Shown here one piece after another: positions 41,598 to 51,581 of a DNA stretch of 64,000 nt. The DNA comes from Bathynomus jamesi (Eukaryota; Arthropoda; Malacostraca; Isopoda; Cirolanidae). The notes under the pieces are model-generated. The model saw only the letters and a program-made list of their open reading frames with translations, was not told where the DNA came from and did no database searches. Position 1 is the first letter of the stretch. Every line of letters starts with the position of its first letter. The stretch spans positions 1 to 64,000 of the forward strand of contig JAJOZX010006146.1 of NCBI GenBank assembly GCA_023014485.1, read 5' to 3'. The position numbers and the translations under genes were made by a program.

Positions 41598-42146
41598 ATG
41601 ATATCTGACGTTCCAAACGGGTTTGAAGCACACAAGTTGATAAATATATCGCTCGGTAAAATTGCATCCAGACGTTCCAGAAGAGCTGGTGCATCTTTGC
41701 ATAAATCATTATTAGTTGCCACTGTGTTACATAAAGCCCGTTTTGTTTACTTAGAAGCAGCACATAATTACCTCCACACAATATTTTCCCCGCCACAAGG
41801 GCAACCTGAGGAGATTGTCCCCGACCCACCTCAAGCGCCCGCACCATTACCTGAAGTGTCCGTTACCCCAGTGAGCCCTCTCGATTGTGGTGTCAATAAT
41901 ATCAACCAAGATGATTATTCACCCATTGAATGCATTAGTGAAGAGCGTAAATCTAGATTAGAAGGCAACGATTGTGAAGTAGACTCGAGCAGTGAATATG
42001 GTTGCAACGAAACCTTGCACCATACCAGAAAAAGACGGAGAGTTTCTGATCAGGAAACAAAGGCTGCAGTTTACTCAATTTTACCAAAACGAATCAAAGA
42101 TAATTTAGAACATGAACAATACTCAGGCTGCTATTTTAGCGACTAA
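41598..42146 (+). CDS. immediate-early response (IER2/IER5)-like protein, intact
   Basis: Single-exon gene of 182 residues. The start is the ATG at 41,598, the first ATG after the predicted initiation site. Residues about 10-60 match the conserved IER-family N-terminal domain: EAHKLINISLGKI, SRRSRRAGASLHKSLLV, VLHKARFVYLEAA; in vertebrate IER2/IER5 the corresponding pattern is EAHR..SISLGKI...R..RGG..LHK.LLV. The middle is proline-rich, then acidic (SIECISEERK to EVDSSSEYG). The C-terminal half has a basic KRRRV, probably a nuclear localisation signal, and a helix with VYSILPKRIKDNL. In vertebrates IER proteins are serum- or stress-induced nuclear regulators, some acting with PP2A; that role is not shown here. 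IER genes are normally intronless, as this one is. Confidence 0.8.
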   Translation: MISDVPNGFEAHKLINISLGKIASRRSRRAGASLHKSLLVATVLHKARFVYLEAAHNYLHTIFSPPQGQPEEIVPDPPQAPAPLPEVSVTPVSPLDCGVNNINQDDYSPIECISEERKSRLEGNDCEVDSSSEYGCNETLHHTRKRRRVSDQETKAAVYSILPKRIKDNLEHEQYSGCYFSD

Positions 42147-42477
42147 AATTTTGTGTTGATGTGGATTCGATCTTACCTCTTGTCGGTGCTCTGAGCAGAC
42201 AGGCAAACGACGAGATTTTGCAGCATGGAAGATGACTACATAACTTCTCTCGTGATCAACTTGGAATCCCTGAATTTCTATAAAATCAGTCCAGACGGTC
42301 TTCGTCTCGAATCTATTTTAAAACCGGTATTAATTCGTGAACATAGGCTAAAAGTATTTAATAGAATGCTTTCTTTAAAGTATTAGGTTACTGTTGTTTG
42401 TGATCACCAAATCTAAGCATTTGTTTTTTCTTGTGTTTTCTGTTATTTCTTGTGTTAACATAATTTCAATTGTTAAC

Positions 42478-42480
42478 TTA
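42478..42480. other. left TTA target duplication of CACTA-type element
   Basis: TTA precedes the element and is repeated at 45,280-45,282. The left arm of the palindrome shows the uninterrupted site (AAATAAGTTAAC at about 39,892 on the other strand). Confidence 0.85.
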
Positions 42481-45279
42481 CACTGGTATGCATCAATTTT
42501 GCTGTCAAGGGTTTTGTAAGCGATTCTTATAGAGGTTTTCCTGCAGATTTCGAATCTGCAATCCGTTTTTCTCAATCAGCTCAGGTTATCCAGCTATGGC
42601 CTCATAAGTAAAATAGAATTTTTCGTGATTTTGTCAAAGCGGAATTGGAACAGTAACATCTATCATCACTTGTTTCACTTGTATAATATCTTTTTTTACT
42701 TTTCAGGCATATAGATAAAATATTTCATAATGAAAAGAGCGTGTAAAAATGATCCCAATAGATTCTGCTACATATGTGGGACGGTTACCATGCCAAATAA
42801 CCAGTCTCAAATCACTAAATTTGTGAAGACAATGTATAGAGCATACTTTGGAATTAAGCTAGGGGACCAGGACAAAAATTTCGCCCCTCATATGTGCTGC
42901 AAGACGTGCATTGAAAATTTGAGAAGATGGAGCAAAGGCAGAGCGAAATCTTTGCCTTTTGGAATTCCCATGATTTGGAGAGAAGGAAAGGATCACGTGA
43001 CAGATTGCTATTTCTGCATGACAAACCTCCAAGGTGGGCTTATAAATTTATTTTTCTTAAATATTTTGAAATCCTCGTATGAAACTTGACATAATATTCA
43101 CCATAATGTAATATTCACCATATATAGCATAATATTCACCATAATGGTAATCATACATTTACATATACTGTACATATTGTTATAGAAAATACATTTACAC
43201 ATACATATTGTTATACAAGTAACATTTACATACACAATGATTGTATATTTTCTTTCTTTTTCATTCATATTGTCCCCGAAGGGACAATATGAATGACAAA
43301 GAAAGAAAATATACAGACTCCATCGACCTATTTCATATCTTACAGACCGCAGCCTTCCCTCACGAACCGCCACTGTCTGAATGCTTCTTCTATTTCATAT
43401 GCAAGTTTTATATCCATGTTTCTGTGTTTCTATTTTCAGGAGTTAACAAGAAGAATAAACACATTGTTGTATACCCTGACATTCCTTCTGCTATGAGACC
43501 TGTACCCCATGATCCTGGAATTCCAATACCCGACCCACCTCAAACCCTGGACTTTGACGATTCTGATGATGAATCAATGACCAATGCCAATGACCAGTCC
43601 CAGTCGTATATACCTCAAAATACTGCTTCAAATGAGCCGAGGCCTCTCAACCAGGCCAAACTTAATGATCTTACCAGGGATTTAGGACTTTCCACATTAG
43701 CTGCCGAGATCTTGGGCTCACGACTTCGAGAGGACAACTTGCTGGCTCCGGGAACAACATTCTCCTGGTATAGGAAACGAGAGGAAGAATTCCGCAAGTT
43801 TTTTGCAGTGCACGAAAATACCTCTTCCTTAGTGTACTGCTGCAATGTTGAGGGGCTAATCGAATCCTTGGGCCTGCCATATAACGCATCAGAATGGAGG
43901 CTATTTATAGACTCGTCTAAACGAAGTTTGAAAGCAGTACTTCTTAACATTGGGAATAGGGTTGCATCAGTCCCTGTAGCACATTCCGTACAACTTACTG
44001 AGAGCTACGATAACATGAAAATTTTACTGGATGCTCTCGTATACGACCAACATAACTGGAGGATCTGTGGAGATTTGAAGGTAATACTAATATCATAAGT
44101 AAACTATTGCTATTGACTATGTTGTTTTTCCAAAGGTTATTTGAGAGCGTATAAGAGCACTTAACTTCCCCACAGAAGTGATACAGTCCAATGCATAGAT
44201 TTTTTTATCTGATAGAACAAATTCTCTAAATTCTTTAAATATTTTCATTTTTTTTCAGATTGTGGCAATTGTATTGGGAATGCAAGGGGGATACACGAAA
44301 TACCCATGTTTCCTCTGCAAATGGGATAGCCGAGCGGATGAGAAGCACTATGCACAGCGTGAATGGGCATCCAGAGAGAATTTTGAACCTGGGTCGCATA
44401 ATGTCGTTTCAGTGCCCCTTGTACCACCAACAAAAATTTTGCTCCCACCACTTCATATTAAGCTGGGCTTGATGAAAAATTTCATCAAATCAATGAATAA
44501 GGAGGGTTCAGCATTCCGATATCTCGAGAGTAAATTTCCTCATATATCTGATGCTAAACTAAATGCTGGGGTTTTTGATGGTCCTCAAATTCGAACTTTG
44601 ATCAAGGATACTCAGTTCGAAAACGCAATGACTCCAACTGAGAAGAATGCCTGGCAGGAATTCAAATCAGTTGTCACTGATTTTTTTGGCAAGCGTAGAA
44701 GTCCAGAATACGAGTCCGTTGTCGAAAACTTGATAGAAGCTTTCAAAGCTCATGGGTCGCGCTTGTCCATAAAAATGCCCTTTTTGTGGTCCCACTTGGA
44801 CTATTTTCCTGAAAATTGCGGGGGTTATAGTGAGAAACAGGGTGAACGATTTCACCAAGATATCAAAATAATGGAAGAGAGGTACCAGGGACACTGGGAT
44901 ATCAATATGCTGGCGGACTATTGCTGGTGTTTGAAGCGAGACGTGCCCGAAGAAAAACAGACGGAAAGCCAAAAAAACTTCATTCCTTCTTCAATAAACT
45001 TGTTTCCCTATTCATTGTATGAATAAAAGTATTTATTCACACAATGTTTTCATTTTTCACGAGTGTTCTTATAATATTACTCGTATCTACAGTGTTTAAG
45101 CTAAAAAAATCAATAAATTTGGGGATAAAATTGGACTTATAATAAATGGCCAATAGAGAAAAAACCTGACCTGATTGAGGAAAACCAATGTCATTTTCGA
45201 ATTCAGCATGGTCGAATTATATAATATGAGTTGAAAAAACCCTCACAGCAGACAAAAAAATTTCATATGCATACCAGTG
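42481..45279 (+). mobile_element. 2,799-bp CACTA-type (EnSpm/CMC-like) transposon
   Basis: The termini CACTGGTATGCAT (42,481-42,493) and ATGCATACCAGTG (45,267-45,279) are exact inverted repeats, flanked by a 3-bp duplication TTA. CACTR ends with a 3-bp duplication are the classic signature of CACTA/EnSpm elements. It is present only in the right arm of the palindrome, so it inserted later. It carries one three-exon gene with open frame throughout and may be autonomous. Confidence 0.85.
42730..45026 (+). CDS. three-exon transposase-like protein, 570 aa, intact
   Basis: Exons 42,730-43,033, 43,440-44,080 and 44,259-45,026 join through GT-AG introns with matching phases (1 and 0). The product begins KRACKNDPNRFCYICG, with further CC.TC and CYFC pairs, suggesting one or two zinc-binding modules in residues 10-100. 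A proline/acidic linker follows (PGIPIPDPPQTLDFDDSDDE), then LSTLAAEILGSRLREDNLLA, TTFSWYRKREEEF, WRLFIDSSKRSLKAVLL, HNWRICGDLKI, GGYTKYPCFLCKWDSR, LLPPLHIKLGLMKNFIK and GERFHQDIKIMEERYQGHWD near the end. I know this protein as a very common unnamed family in invertebrate genomes. Its occurrence between CACTA-type ends suggests it is the transposase or an accessory protein. Catalytic residues cannot be assigned from sequence alone. Confidence 0.82.
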
Positions 45280-45654
45280 TTATTTATCACATGTTTTTAA
45301 ATATTTATGTCTTGAGTATAATCATTGATGTGCCTATTGTTAACTTATTTATTAAACGTATTTGTAAATATATATATATGTATAACTTGAATATCTCGTT
45401 TATTAAATCGTATTTGTAAATATATATAACTTGAATATCTCGTTTATTAAATAAATCATGTTTCAATTAGCGTTTCACTTTCTCCTTTGTGTGTGCACAG
45501 ATGAAAGTTCTAAGCTCCGCCCACTGTAAGACCAGCACCGTGAGTCATGCTACTATCTGTGATTCCCTGCGTGGTCAGTCGACTGCAGTAAGCCCTTGAG
45601 ATCAGACGTGTATTCGCCAGCGTAGAAGAAAAAAAAGATCAGACGTGTATTCAA
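45280..45654 (+). promoter_or_regulatory. upstream region of right 196-aa gene
   Basis: Between the CACTA end and the ATG lie the ATTTGTAAATATATATA repeats, TTTCACTTTCTCCTTTGTGT, GTGCACAGATGAAAG, GTGAGTCATGCTACTATCTG and TTCCCTGCGTGG. They form the same module as upstream of the IER-like gene but without TATA or CRE. A GATCAGACGTGTATTC unit is duplicated just before the ATG (about 45,600 and 45,637). The start site is not evident. Confidence 0.45.
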
Positions 45655-46245
45655 ATGGCTGCCTTTAATATTGCTTGTACAACGTTTATGAAATGGTATT
45701 CAGCAAAGTGCCAGGATGTGGTGGATACCGAAAAACTTCCTATTCCCCCCTCCTATGCCTCTTTTAAAACCACATTGGATTGTGCGAAGTTGCAAGATGT
45801 ACAAATACTCTACGGATGTTTTGGTGAGACCGTTGAAGGCTTTCGTTGCACAGACGATGTGCTGAAGTATGCTGTAAAGCTAAACTTTATAAAGTCTCAC
45901 ATATACCGTGAAGTAAAAGAAACAACGCGTGCAGAAGAGAAGCAGCAGGTATGGATAATGAGTCTTGTGGATGGGTGGTGTGACAAGCGGTATTACGTCA
46001 TGTTATACCATGTCGATTACTCATACCCTACGACTGAAAATGTGAATCTCGTGATCATGGACAATCTTAAGTATTTTTATCACTCTATTAATGTATATCA
46101 TGATGAGGTTCGTAGTGAGGTTGTGGCTAGTGCCCTGCGTGAGTTTTTAACAGACTTTAGAGACGAGTATCGTTTGATGGGCAGAAAGGAAAAATATGAG
46201 CATATGTTCCTCTCAAATAGTGCGCCGGAGTGTGAAGATGTTTAG
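45655..46245 (+). CDS. unrecognised 196-aa protein, right-arm copy
   Basis: Intact partner of the left-arm gene at 38,927-39,517. The residue differences are S to F in LYGCxGET, E to K, Y to C in GWxDKRYY, H to Y, N to T and Y to S; only one silent change was found. This 6:1 ratio gives no sign of purifying selection since the arms began to diverge. No motif is recognised; a Cys-rich patch (YGC, FRC) and aromatic-rich centre are the main features. The CACTA insertion lies 376 nt upstream and may have altered its regulation. Confidence 0.62.
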   Translation: MAAFNIACTTFMKWYSAKCQDVVDTEKLPIPPSYASFKTTLDCAKLQDVQILYGCFGETVEGFRCTDDVLKYAVKLNFIKSHIYREVKETTRAEEKQQVWIMSLVDGWCDKRYYVMLYHVDYSYPTTENVNLVIMDNLKYFYHSINVYHDEVRSEVVASALREFLTDFRDEYRLMGRKEKYEHMFLSNSAPECEDV

Positions 46246-46353
46246 TAAAACATTATAAAATGTGCCTAGTTCGTGAAAATTATCCTGAAGAACTATTTCT
46301 TTAAATAACGCGCAGTTGTCGTAACGATTTAGAAGATTATTTCAATTGCCGCT

Positions 46354-46599
46354 ATGTTGAGTGAAGACGAGTTCACGATTGAAAAGCTCGGGTCGGTAGA
46401 AATAAACCCTCGATTGGAAAAGCGTGTTTATAAACTTGTGTTTAATAATGTAGCTAACGTTGAACTCTTTGTGCGTGCTTTTGAATGTATTCTAGACGTA
46501 TTTAAAGATGACTTACCATCCGGTTGTAAAGTGGGAACAAAAATAGTACTGAACGATATGAAAGCCATTCATATCGAGTACAGGTTTCCCTATACTTAA
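46354..46599 (+). CDS. unrecognised 81-aa protein, right-arm copy
   Basis: Intact; two residue changes against the left copy (AFECIL for AFDCIL, KAIHI for KALHI). It lies 108 nt after the 196-aa stop on the same strand, in the same arrangement as in the left arm. ATTAAA at about 46,614 may be a poly(A) signal for a shared transcript. Function unknown; no transmembrane or signal sequence. Confidence 0.6.
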   Translation: MLSEDEFTIEKLGSVEINPRLEKRVYKLVFNNVANVELFVRAFECILDVFKDDLPSGCKVGTKIVLNDMKAIHIEYRFPYT

Positions 46600-46739
46600 A
46601 GCGGTGAAATATTATTAAACCGTATATACTGCGTAATGCAGAGCAATAATGATGTAATTGTAAACTCGATTAAGTGCGAGTTTAGTATTTTGAAAAAAAA
46701 AGTGAAATGTATTTATATATTTTTGTGCGTGATATTTCT

Positions 46740-46990
46740 CCTGTACTGTTATGATTATATGCATATTTCTATTATTGAAATGTATATTTATTTCTATATA
46801 TCTCCATAATTGTGTGTGTGTGTGTGTGTGTGTGTGTTTGTCTGTGTGCGTGTGTATTTTTTTGATTATATGCATATTCCTCAATTATTATTGAAATGTA
46901 TATTTAGTTTCTATATATCTCCATAATTGTGTGTTTGTGTGTGTGTGTGTGTGTGTGTATGTGTGTGTATTTCTCCTGTGCTGTTATATT
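46740..46990. repeat. (GT)n blocks in right arm
   Basis: Mirror of the CA blocks at 38,118-38,362, with two GT runs instead of three, so run number has changed between the arms. Confidence 0.92.
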
Positions 46991-46999
46991 GACGGATGA

Positions 47000-48408
47000 T
47001 GTGCATATTCCTCATTTCTATTATCATTCAAATGTATATTTATTTTCTATATATTTATAATAAACAGAATGATGCAATGATGATTTACTTAATTCTTTTG
47101 GTTAATTACATCATGTTACGCCTTCTAAACCTACTAGCGGAATTCTAAACCAACTTTTAAGAAAATAAATGGTACAATCTGTCAACTGTGTAGCTGAGCA
47201 ATGGTATCTGACAGCTCTCCATGATAATGTATACATTGGTATCTGGCACCTCTTCTGAAGGCTCCACGCTCCACAGATCTTATAGACAATGCAGGTCCTG
47301 TATATGAGCTTTAATTATCTCGATGAAATAGTGAGCAATCATTCCCTGGCGAGATGTATTTCTGAATCCACGTTAAACTGTGGGTCTAAGGCGGAGTGAA
47401 AACCTTTCCAATTCGGCGAGAAAGAGATAATTGCACTAGGGGACAACATTTCTTGAAAACTATTTGGTGTTTCTTATAGAACTTTTGATGCTGATTCCGG
47501 TTTCAGAATTTTTCTATCACCCATAGTTTTCGAGAAAATTATATTTCCATTTACTCGGAGTTTCCCGCAGATCTTATAGACAATGCAGGTCCTGTATATG
47601 AGCTTTAATTATCTCGATGAAATAGTGAGCAATCGACGAGATGTATTTCTGAATCCACAGAACAGCTGTTCACTGAAGACTGCATGTTCTACATTTTATA
47701 ATAAAGAAATTATAAATATATCCTAATTATATTTTTAAAAGAGCATTCAGTTTCCACGTTAAACTGTGGGTCTAAGGCGGAGTGAAAACCTTAACCGTTG
47801 GCACTCTTCGGGGAAGAGCTAGTTGTTATTATTATTATTATTAAAAAGAAAATCATGCATTAACATGCTTTTCGGTCATACTACTGCTCCGGATCAAATG
47901 AACCTGTTATTTAAAATCCGGTTCAATAATCTAGCGTAAATACCCATTTAACCCCACAGCAGAGCGGAAACATCTCAGTGCGGCTGTGGGTCTAATGCGG
48001 AGTGAAAACCTTAACCGTTGGCACTCTTCGGGGAAGAGCTAGTTGTTATTATTATTATTAAAGAGAAAATCATGCATTAACATGCTTTTCGGTCATACTA
48101 CTGCTGTCTCGGATCAAATGATCCTGTTATTTTAAACCCGGTTGCACACCTCATGCACCTTGTTTCTTTCGCTGATTATTAATATAATTGTGTGTATTTC
48201 TTTCAATAACAGAGATGTTATCTAAGAATATGACACCATACAAATTACGCGTAAATATAAAATATTTTCATTGTAGAAGTAATAATAATGATAATATTAA
48301 GAATTGGAGTGAACGGAGGTTTTTGCTCGAATAGATTGGAAGAAGGATTAACCCTCGGTCAAAAAGGTCTCTAGGGAGACGATTCGAATTGACACAGAGT
48401 CCCCCTTT

Positions 48409-48410
<2 letters not shown>
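47000..48410. repeat. non-coding middle of right arm
   Basis: Contains one 549-bp-type unit (about 47,640-48,150) with AACTGTGGGTCTAAGGCGGA and TTGGCACTCTTCGGGGAAGA, and the Penelope-like GGCGAGATGTATTTCTGAAT block at 47,347. No ORF is supported. Confidence 0.7.
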
Positions 48411-48455
<45 letters not shown>

Positions 48456-48820
48456 TGCACGAGTTGTTTATTCGTTTATTATATATATATATACACAGAT
48501 GGGGGGGGGTTTGGGGGAACGAGGGAGGAGGATCGTGTGTATTGAATTGCCGTATGTTTCAGATTTCTTCGTAAGCGCATTGAGAATGTGTTTCATTGTA
48601 GAAGTAATAACATTATTATTATTAAGATTTGGAGTGAAGGGAGACTTATCAAGAGCAGCCTGGAAGAAAGGTCTCTCGACAAGCAGGTGTTCTTCGAATT
48701 GACCCCGTCCTTTCCTCGTGTGTGTGTGCGTGTGCGTGTGTGTGTGCACGAGTTGTTCATATACAAACACAGATGGGGAATGTACGAGCATGCTTTTTTG
48801 TTTTAATTCGGCGAAATTCA

Positions 48821-48864
<44 letters not shown>

Positions 48865-48897
48865 CGGTTGACAAATATACACGATTATTATGATTCT

Positions 48898-48957
<60 letters not shown>
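48411..48957. repeat. (GT)n and (TA)n microsatellites of right arm
   Basis: GT at 48,413-48,455, TA at 48,480-48,492, GT at 48,718-48,747, TA at 48,822-48,862 and 48,901-48,954. The empty site of the left-arm hAT-like element falls in the TA run at 48,822-48,862. Confidence 0.92.
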
Positions 48958-50171
48958 ACAGATGTGGGTCGAGCGTGTGTTTTGGTTAATTTCAATTTTC
49001 TTCGTTTCTTTAGATTTCGTTTTTTTTTTGCAAATTGTGTTTTGGCTAATTTCAACTTTCTTCGTTTCTTTAGATTTCGTTTTTTGCAATTTTCTTCGGA
49101 AGGTTTCTTCTCCTTTCGTTTTTTGGTATTTAAATAGGAATTAAATGATTTATTGGAGCGTGTGCTAAAATGAATCTTCCAATTGGTTAACTATATAAAT
49201 ATATTGTGGTATTTTATATGGTTGAATCTTCCAATTAATTAACTATATAAATATATTGTGGTATTTTGATTAATATATGGTTTGTGCACACGAGTGGTTC
49301 ATTAGTTTATTATATATACAAGCACAGATGGGTGGGGGAATGACGATCGTGTGTTTTGAATTGTTTCGTAAATTTTCTTTTCGTTTTTCCCACTGATATT
49401 CGTGACTTAAATATTTATAATAAAAATTAAGTGTGTAAAGGTTTAAATTATTTATTTAATAAACAGAATTTAATTGGATTCATCGATTAACTACCATCAT
49501 ATAAATATATTGTGGTATTTTGAATAATATATGGTTAATTTAATAAATATTGCTATCTGGCAACTCAGCCGAATACATGGCGCTATCTGGCAACATGGCG
49601 GATTAGAGGTTTATAAAAGACCGAGAGACGACTGACGGAATCATTCAAGCTCGGCTCCCAGCCGAGCAAGGACCTCTGGTCCTTTCTCTTTCTGGCCCTT
49701 TGGGAAAACCTTTGAGGCCTCTTAGGTTAGGTAAACGAAAATAGCTTGGGGGAGAACTCCGCCTCCAAGTTGCATGCCTTGCAATCAAAGGCAACTACTC
49801 TCTCTCTCTCTCCTTCAGGTGTACCCCTCCCCCACTTGGCTCAGCCAACTGGCTGATTAGGAGCCTATAAGACAACGCCTACTCGGCTGAAGTCTTAATA
49901 TGCACTTGGCTCCTGCCAGGTGAACACCTCTCCTTTCTCTTTCTGGCCCTTTGGGGGGAATAGCTTGGGGGAGAACTCCGCCTCCAAGTTGCATGCCCCT
50001 TGCAACCCCATTTTGGGGTTGTCAACAAAGGCCGGTACTCTTTGGGGGGATTTTTTTTTGTTTCCAACACCCCCTTTGCAACAACCCCCCTTTGCAACCC
50101 CCCCCCCCTTTGCAACATTACGTGATAAATTGCGACATTCCTGCACTCTCCCCTTTTCCGGCTATACTACT

Positions 50172-50177
50172 TACATG
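50172..50177. other. right 6-bp target duplication of the palindromic element
   Basis: TACATG, directly after the terminal GCTATACTACT, identical to 31,127-31,132. Confidence 0.9.
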
Positions 50178-50462
50178 GACCACCTTTAAATGGTCTTTCG
50201 GACCACCATTAAATCAATAGCTAAAACCGTATCCAAAAACCTTGGCCCTCTCTATAGGGCCAAGGCGTTACTTCACTGATGAGCAAATGGCCATCGTTTA
50301 CAAAAGCCACGTACGCTCCCAGGTGAAATATTGCTCTCGTATTTGGGCTGGGTGTGGTGCGGTGTCCCTAAATCATCGAGACTCCATTCAAAATAGAGCC
50401 ATAGAAACTATTAACAATAACCGATTACCAATAAATTCCTCTCTCTTCACCTACGTACAAAG

Positions 50463-50497
<35 letters not shown>

Positions 50498-50506
50498 GTC
50501 TCTCTG

Positions 50507-50551
<45 letters not shown>

Positions 50552-50880
50552 AAGATATTTTAATAAGAAATGCTCCGAGGAACTTAGTTCATCACTTCCA
50601 CCCCCGCCTCCTTCACCTATCCCAGACCCACCAGGATCTCTGGGAGCGCGCATGCTTTCTCGGCACAAATACTGTACCACGCTGCAGAACATCCCTTTAC
50701 AAGAACTCTTTCATACCCCTCACATACCCTCTGGGGAATTCACTTCCTCAGAGGCCATTTCTATCAACTTACAATATATCCGCATTAAAGAAACGATATT
50801 TATCAATTTTTTTGATCTCTTCCTTGACGGGGGATGCGTTTTTATACGTTGTAATAGCCCATTCAGCTGCGTTTCACCCT
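50178..50880 (+). pseudogene. LINE-C reverse transcriptase, 3' half
   Basis: Continuation of the RT cut at 31,126. After a short local repeat of CTTTCGGACxAC, one frame gives IKSIAKTVSKNLGPLYRAK, the next gives YFTDEQMAIVYKSHVRSQVK (thumb, YC.IWAG), then a (CT)n expansion at 50,461-50,545. The C-terminal end follows, with RNAPRNLVHHFHPRLLH and YKNSFIPLTYPLGNSLP. This order matches the end of a non-LTR ORF2. Frameshifts and the CT expansion make it inactive. Confidence 0.78.
50461..50548. repeat. (CT)n microsatellite with GTCTCT interruptions
   Basis: About 85 bp of CT with scattered G, inside LINE-C. Confidence 0.95.
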
Positions 50881-50887
50881 TTGTCCT

Positions 50888-50888
<1 letters not shown>

Positions 50889-50938
<50 letters not shown>
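50889..50938. repeat. (TA)n microsatellite
   Basis: Pure TA run between LINE-C and the next palindrome. Confidence 0.97.
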
Positions 50939-50940
<2 letters not shown>

Positions 50941-50974
50941 TGAAGGCCGCTTCTGGCAAGCTTCAATTTCAATT

Positions 50975-51509
50975 TAAGCAGAAAGCCACAGACAAGAAGA
51001 AAAGAAACATCGATCAAGTTGGAAAGGGACTATATTTTGTATATTGCAACGTTTCAAGCACAAACTATGCTCATCCTCAGGCAAAAATTCTAAAAAGTTA
51101 AAAACATAATATTAAAAGCCATAATGACATTAATAAAATAAAATAGGGAAAAAATCCACAAGTATTAAAAACAAAAAGTCTCACTAAAAATTCTAGAAAG
51201 TTACAATTTAGTGTCACTTTCATTGTTTTAAAGCTTGTTAATTGTTCGCTTTTGTTTTATAATAGTCATTATGGTTTTTAATTGTAACTTTCTAGAATTT
51301 TTAGTGAGACTTTTTGTTTTTAATACTTGTGGATTTTTTCCCTATTTTATTTTATTAATGTCATTATGGCTTTTAATATTATGTTTTTAACTTTTTAGAA
51401 TTTTTGCCTGAGGATGAGCATAGTTTGTGCTTGAAACGTTGCAATATACAAAATATAGTCCCTTTCCAACTTGATCGATGTTTCTTTTCTTCTTGTCTGT
51501 GGCTTTCTG

Positions 51510-51513
<4 letters not shown>
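50975..51513. repeat. 540-bp palindrome, arms about 230 bp
   Basis: 50,978-51,206 (CAGAAAGCCACAGACAAGAA on) is complementary to 51,280-51,511 with few mismatches, around an unrelated spacer of about 70 bp. Each arm contains AACGTTTCAAGCACAAACTA / GCTCATCCTCAGGC, wording typical of retroelement (often Penelope-like) 3' ends. No ORF. Confidence 0.85.

Positions 51514-51578
<65 letters not shown>
51514..51578. repeat. (TA)n microsatellite
   Basis: Long pure TA run. Confidence 0.97.

Positions 51579-51579
<1 letters not shown>

Positions 51580-51581
<2 letters not shown>

Larger units (their letters stand above)
31133..50171. mobile_element. 19,039-bp palindromic mobile or integrated element
   Basis: Both outer ends are AGTAGTATAGCCGRAAAAGG (31,133 inward; complement ending at 50,171), and complementarity continues through essentially the whole unit to a centre near 41,180. 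An exact 6-bp duplication (TACATG) flanks it and a LINE RT reading is split by it, so it inserted as one unit. Genes in each arm point outward: IER-like, 196-aa, 81-aa. Arms differ by later insertions (hAT-like left, CACTA-like right), an extra 549-bp unit on the left and about 1% substitutions in coding parts. A 6-bp duplication and ends starting AG are features reported for Polinton/Maverick elements, but no DNA polymerase, integrase, ATPase or capsid gene is present. It may be a non-autonomous derivative or an integrated inverted dimer of an unknown DNA element or virus. Confidence 0.88.
41181..50171 (+). repeat. right arm of the palindrome
   Basis: Mirror of the left arm, from centre outward: IER-like gene, CACTA-type insertion (42,481-45,279), 196-aa and 81-aa genes, GT-rich zone (46,815-46,970), one copy of the 549-bp unit (47,640-48,150), GT/TA microsatellites (48,413-48,950), AACGAAATCTAAAGAAACGA-type repeats in reverse (48,975-49,100) and the GC-rich terminal zone (49,910-50,171). 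Without the insertion it is about 6.2 kb; most of the difference is the extra tandem unit on the left. Confidence 0.88.

Noticed and set aside
31133..50171. Full Polinton/Maverick or adintovirus
   Set aside because: Target duplication size and termini fit, but no polymerase B, integrase, packaging ATPase, protease or capsid ORF is visible in either arm.
31133..50171. Palindrome as a pure assembly mirror
   Set aside because: The arms differ by substitutions, an 11-nt indel, tandem-unit number and two different transposon insertions with their own duplications. A haplotype-joining error is still possible and is listed as a refutation test.
49879..50220. Proline- or glycine-rich ORFs at the palindrome ends
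   Set aside because: They are translations of G- and C-run repeats and are not preserved in frame between the two arms.
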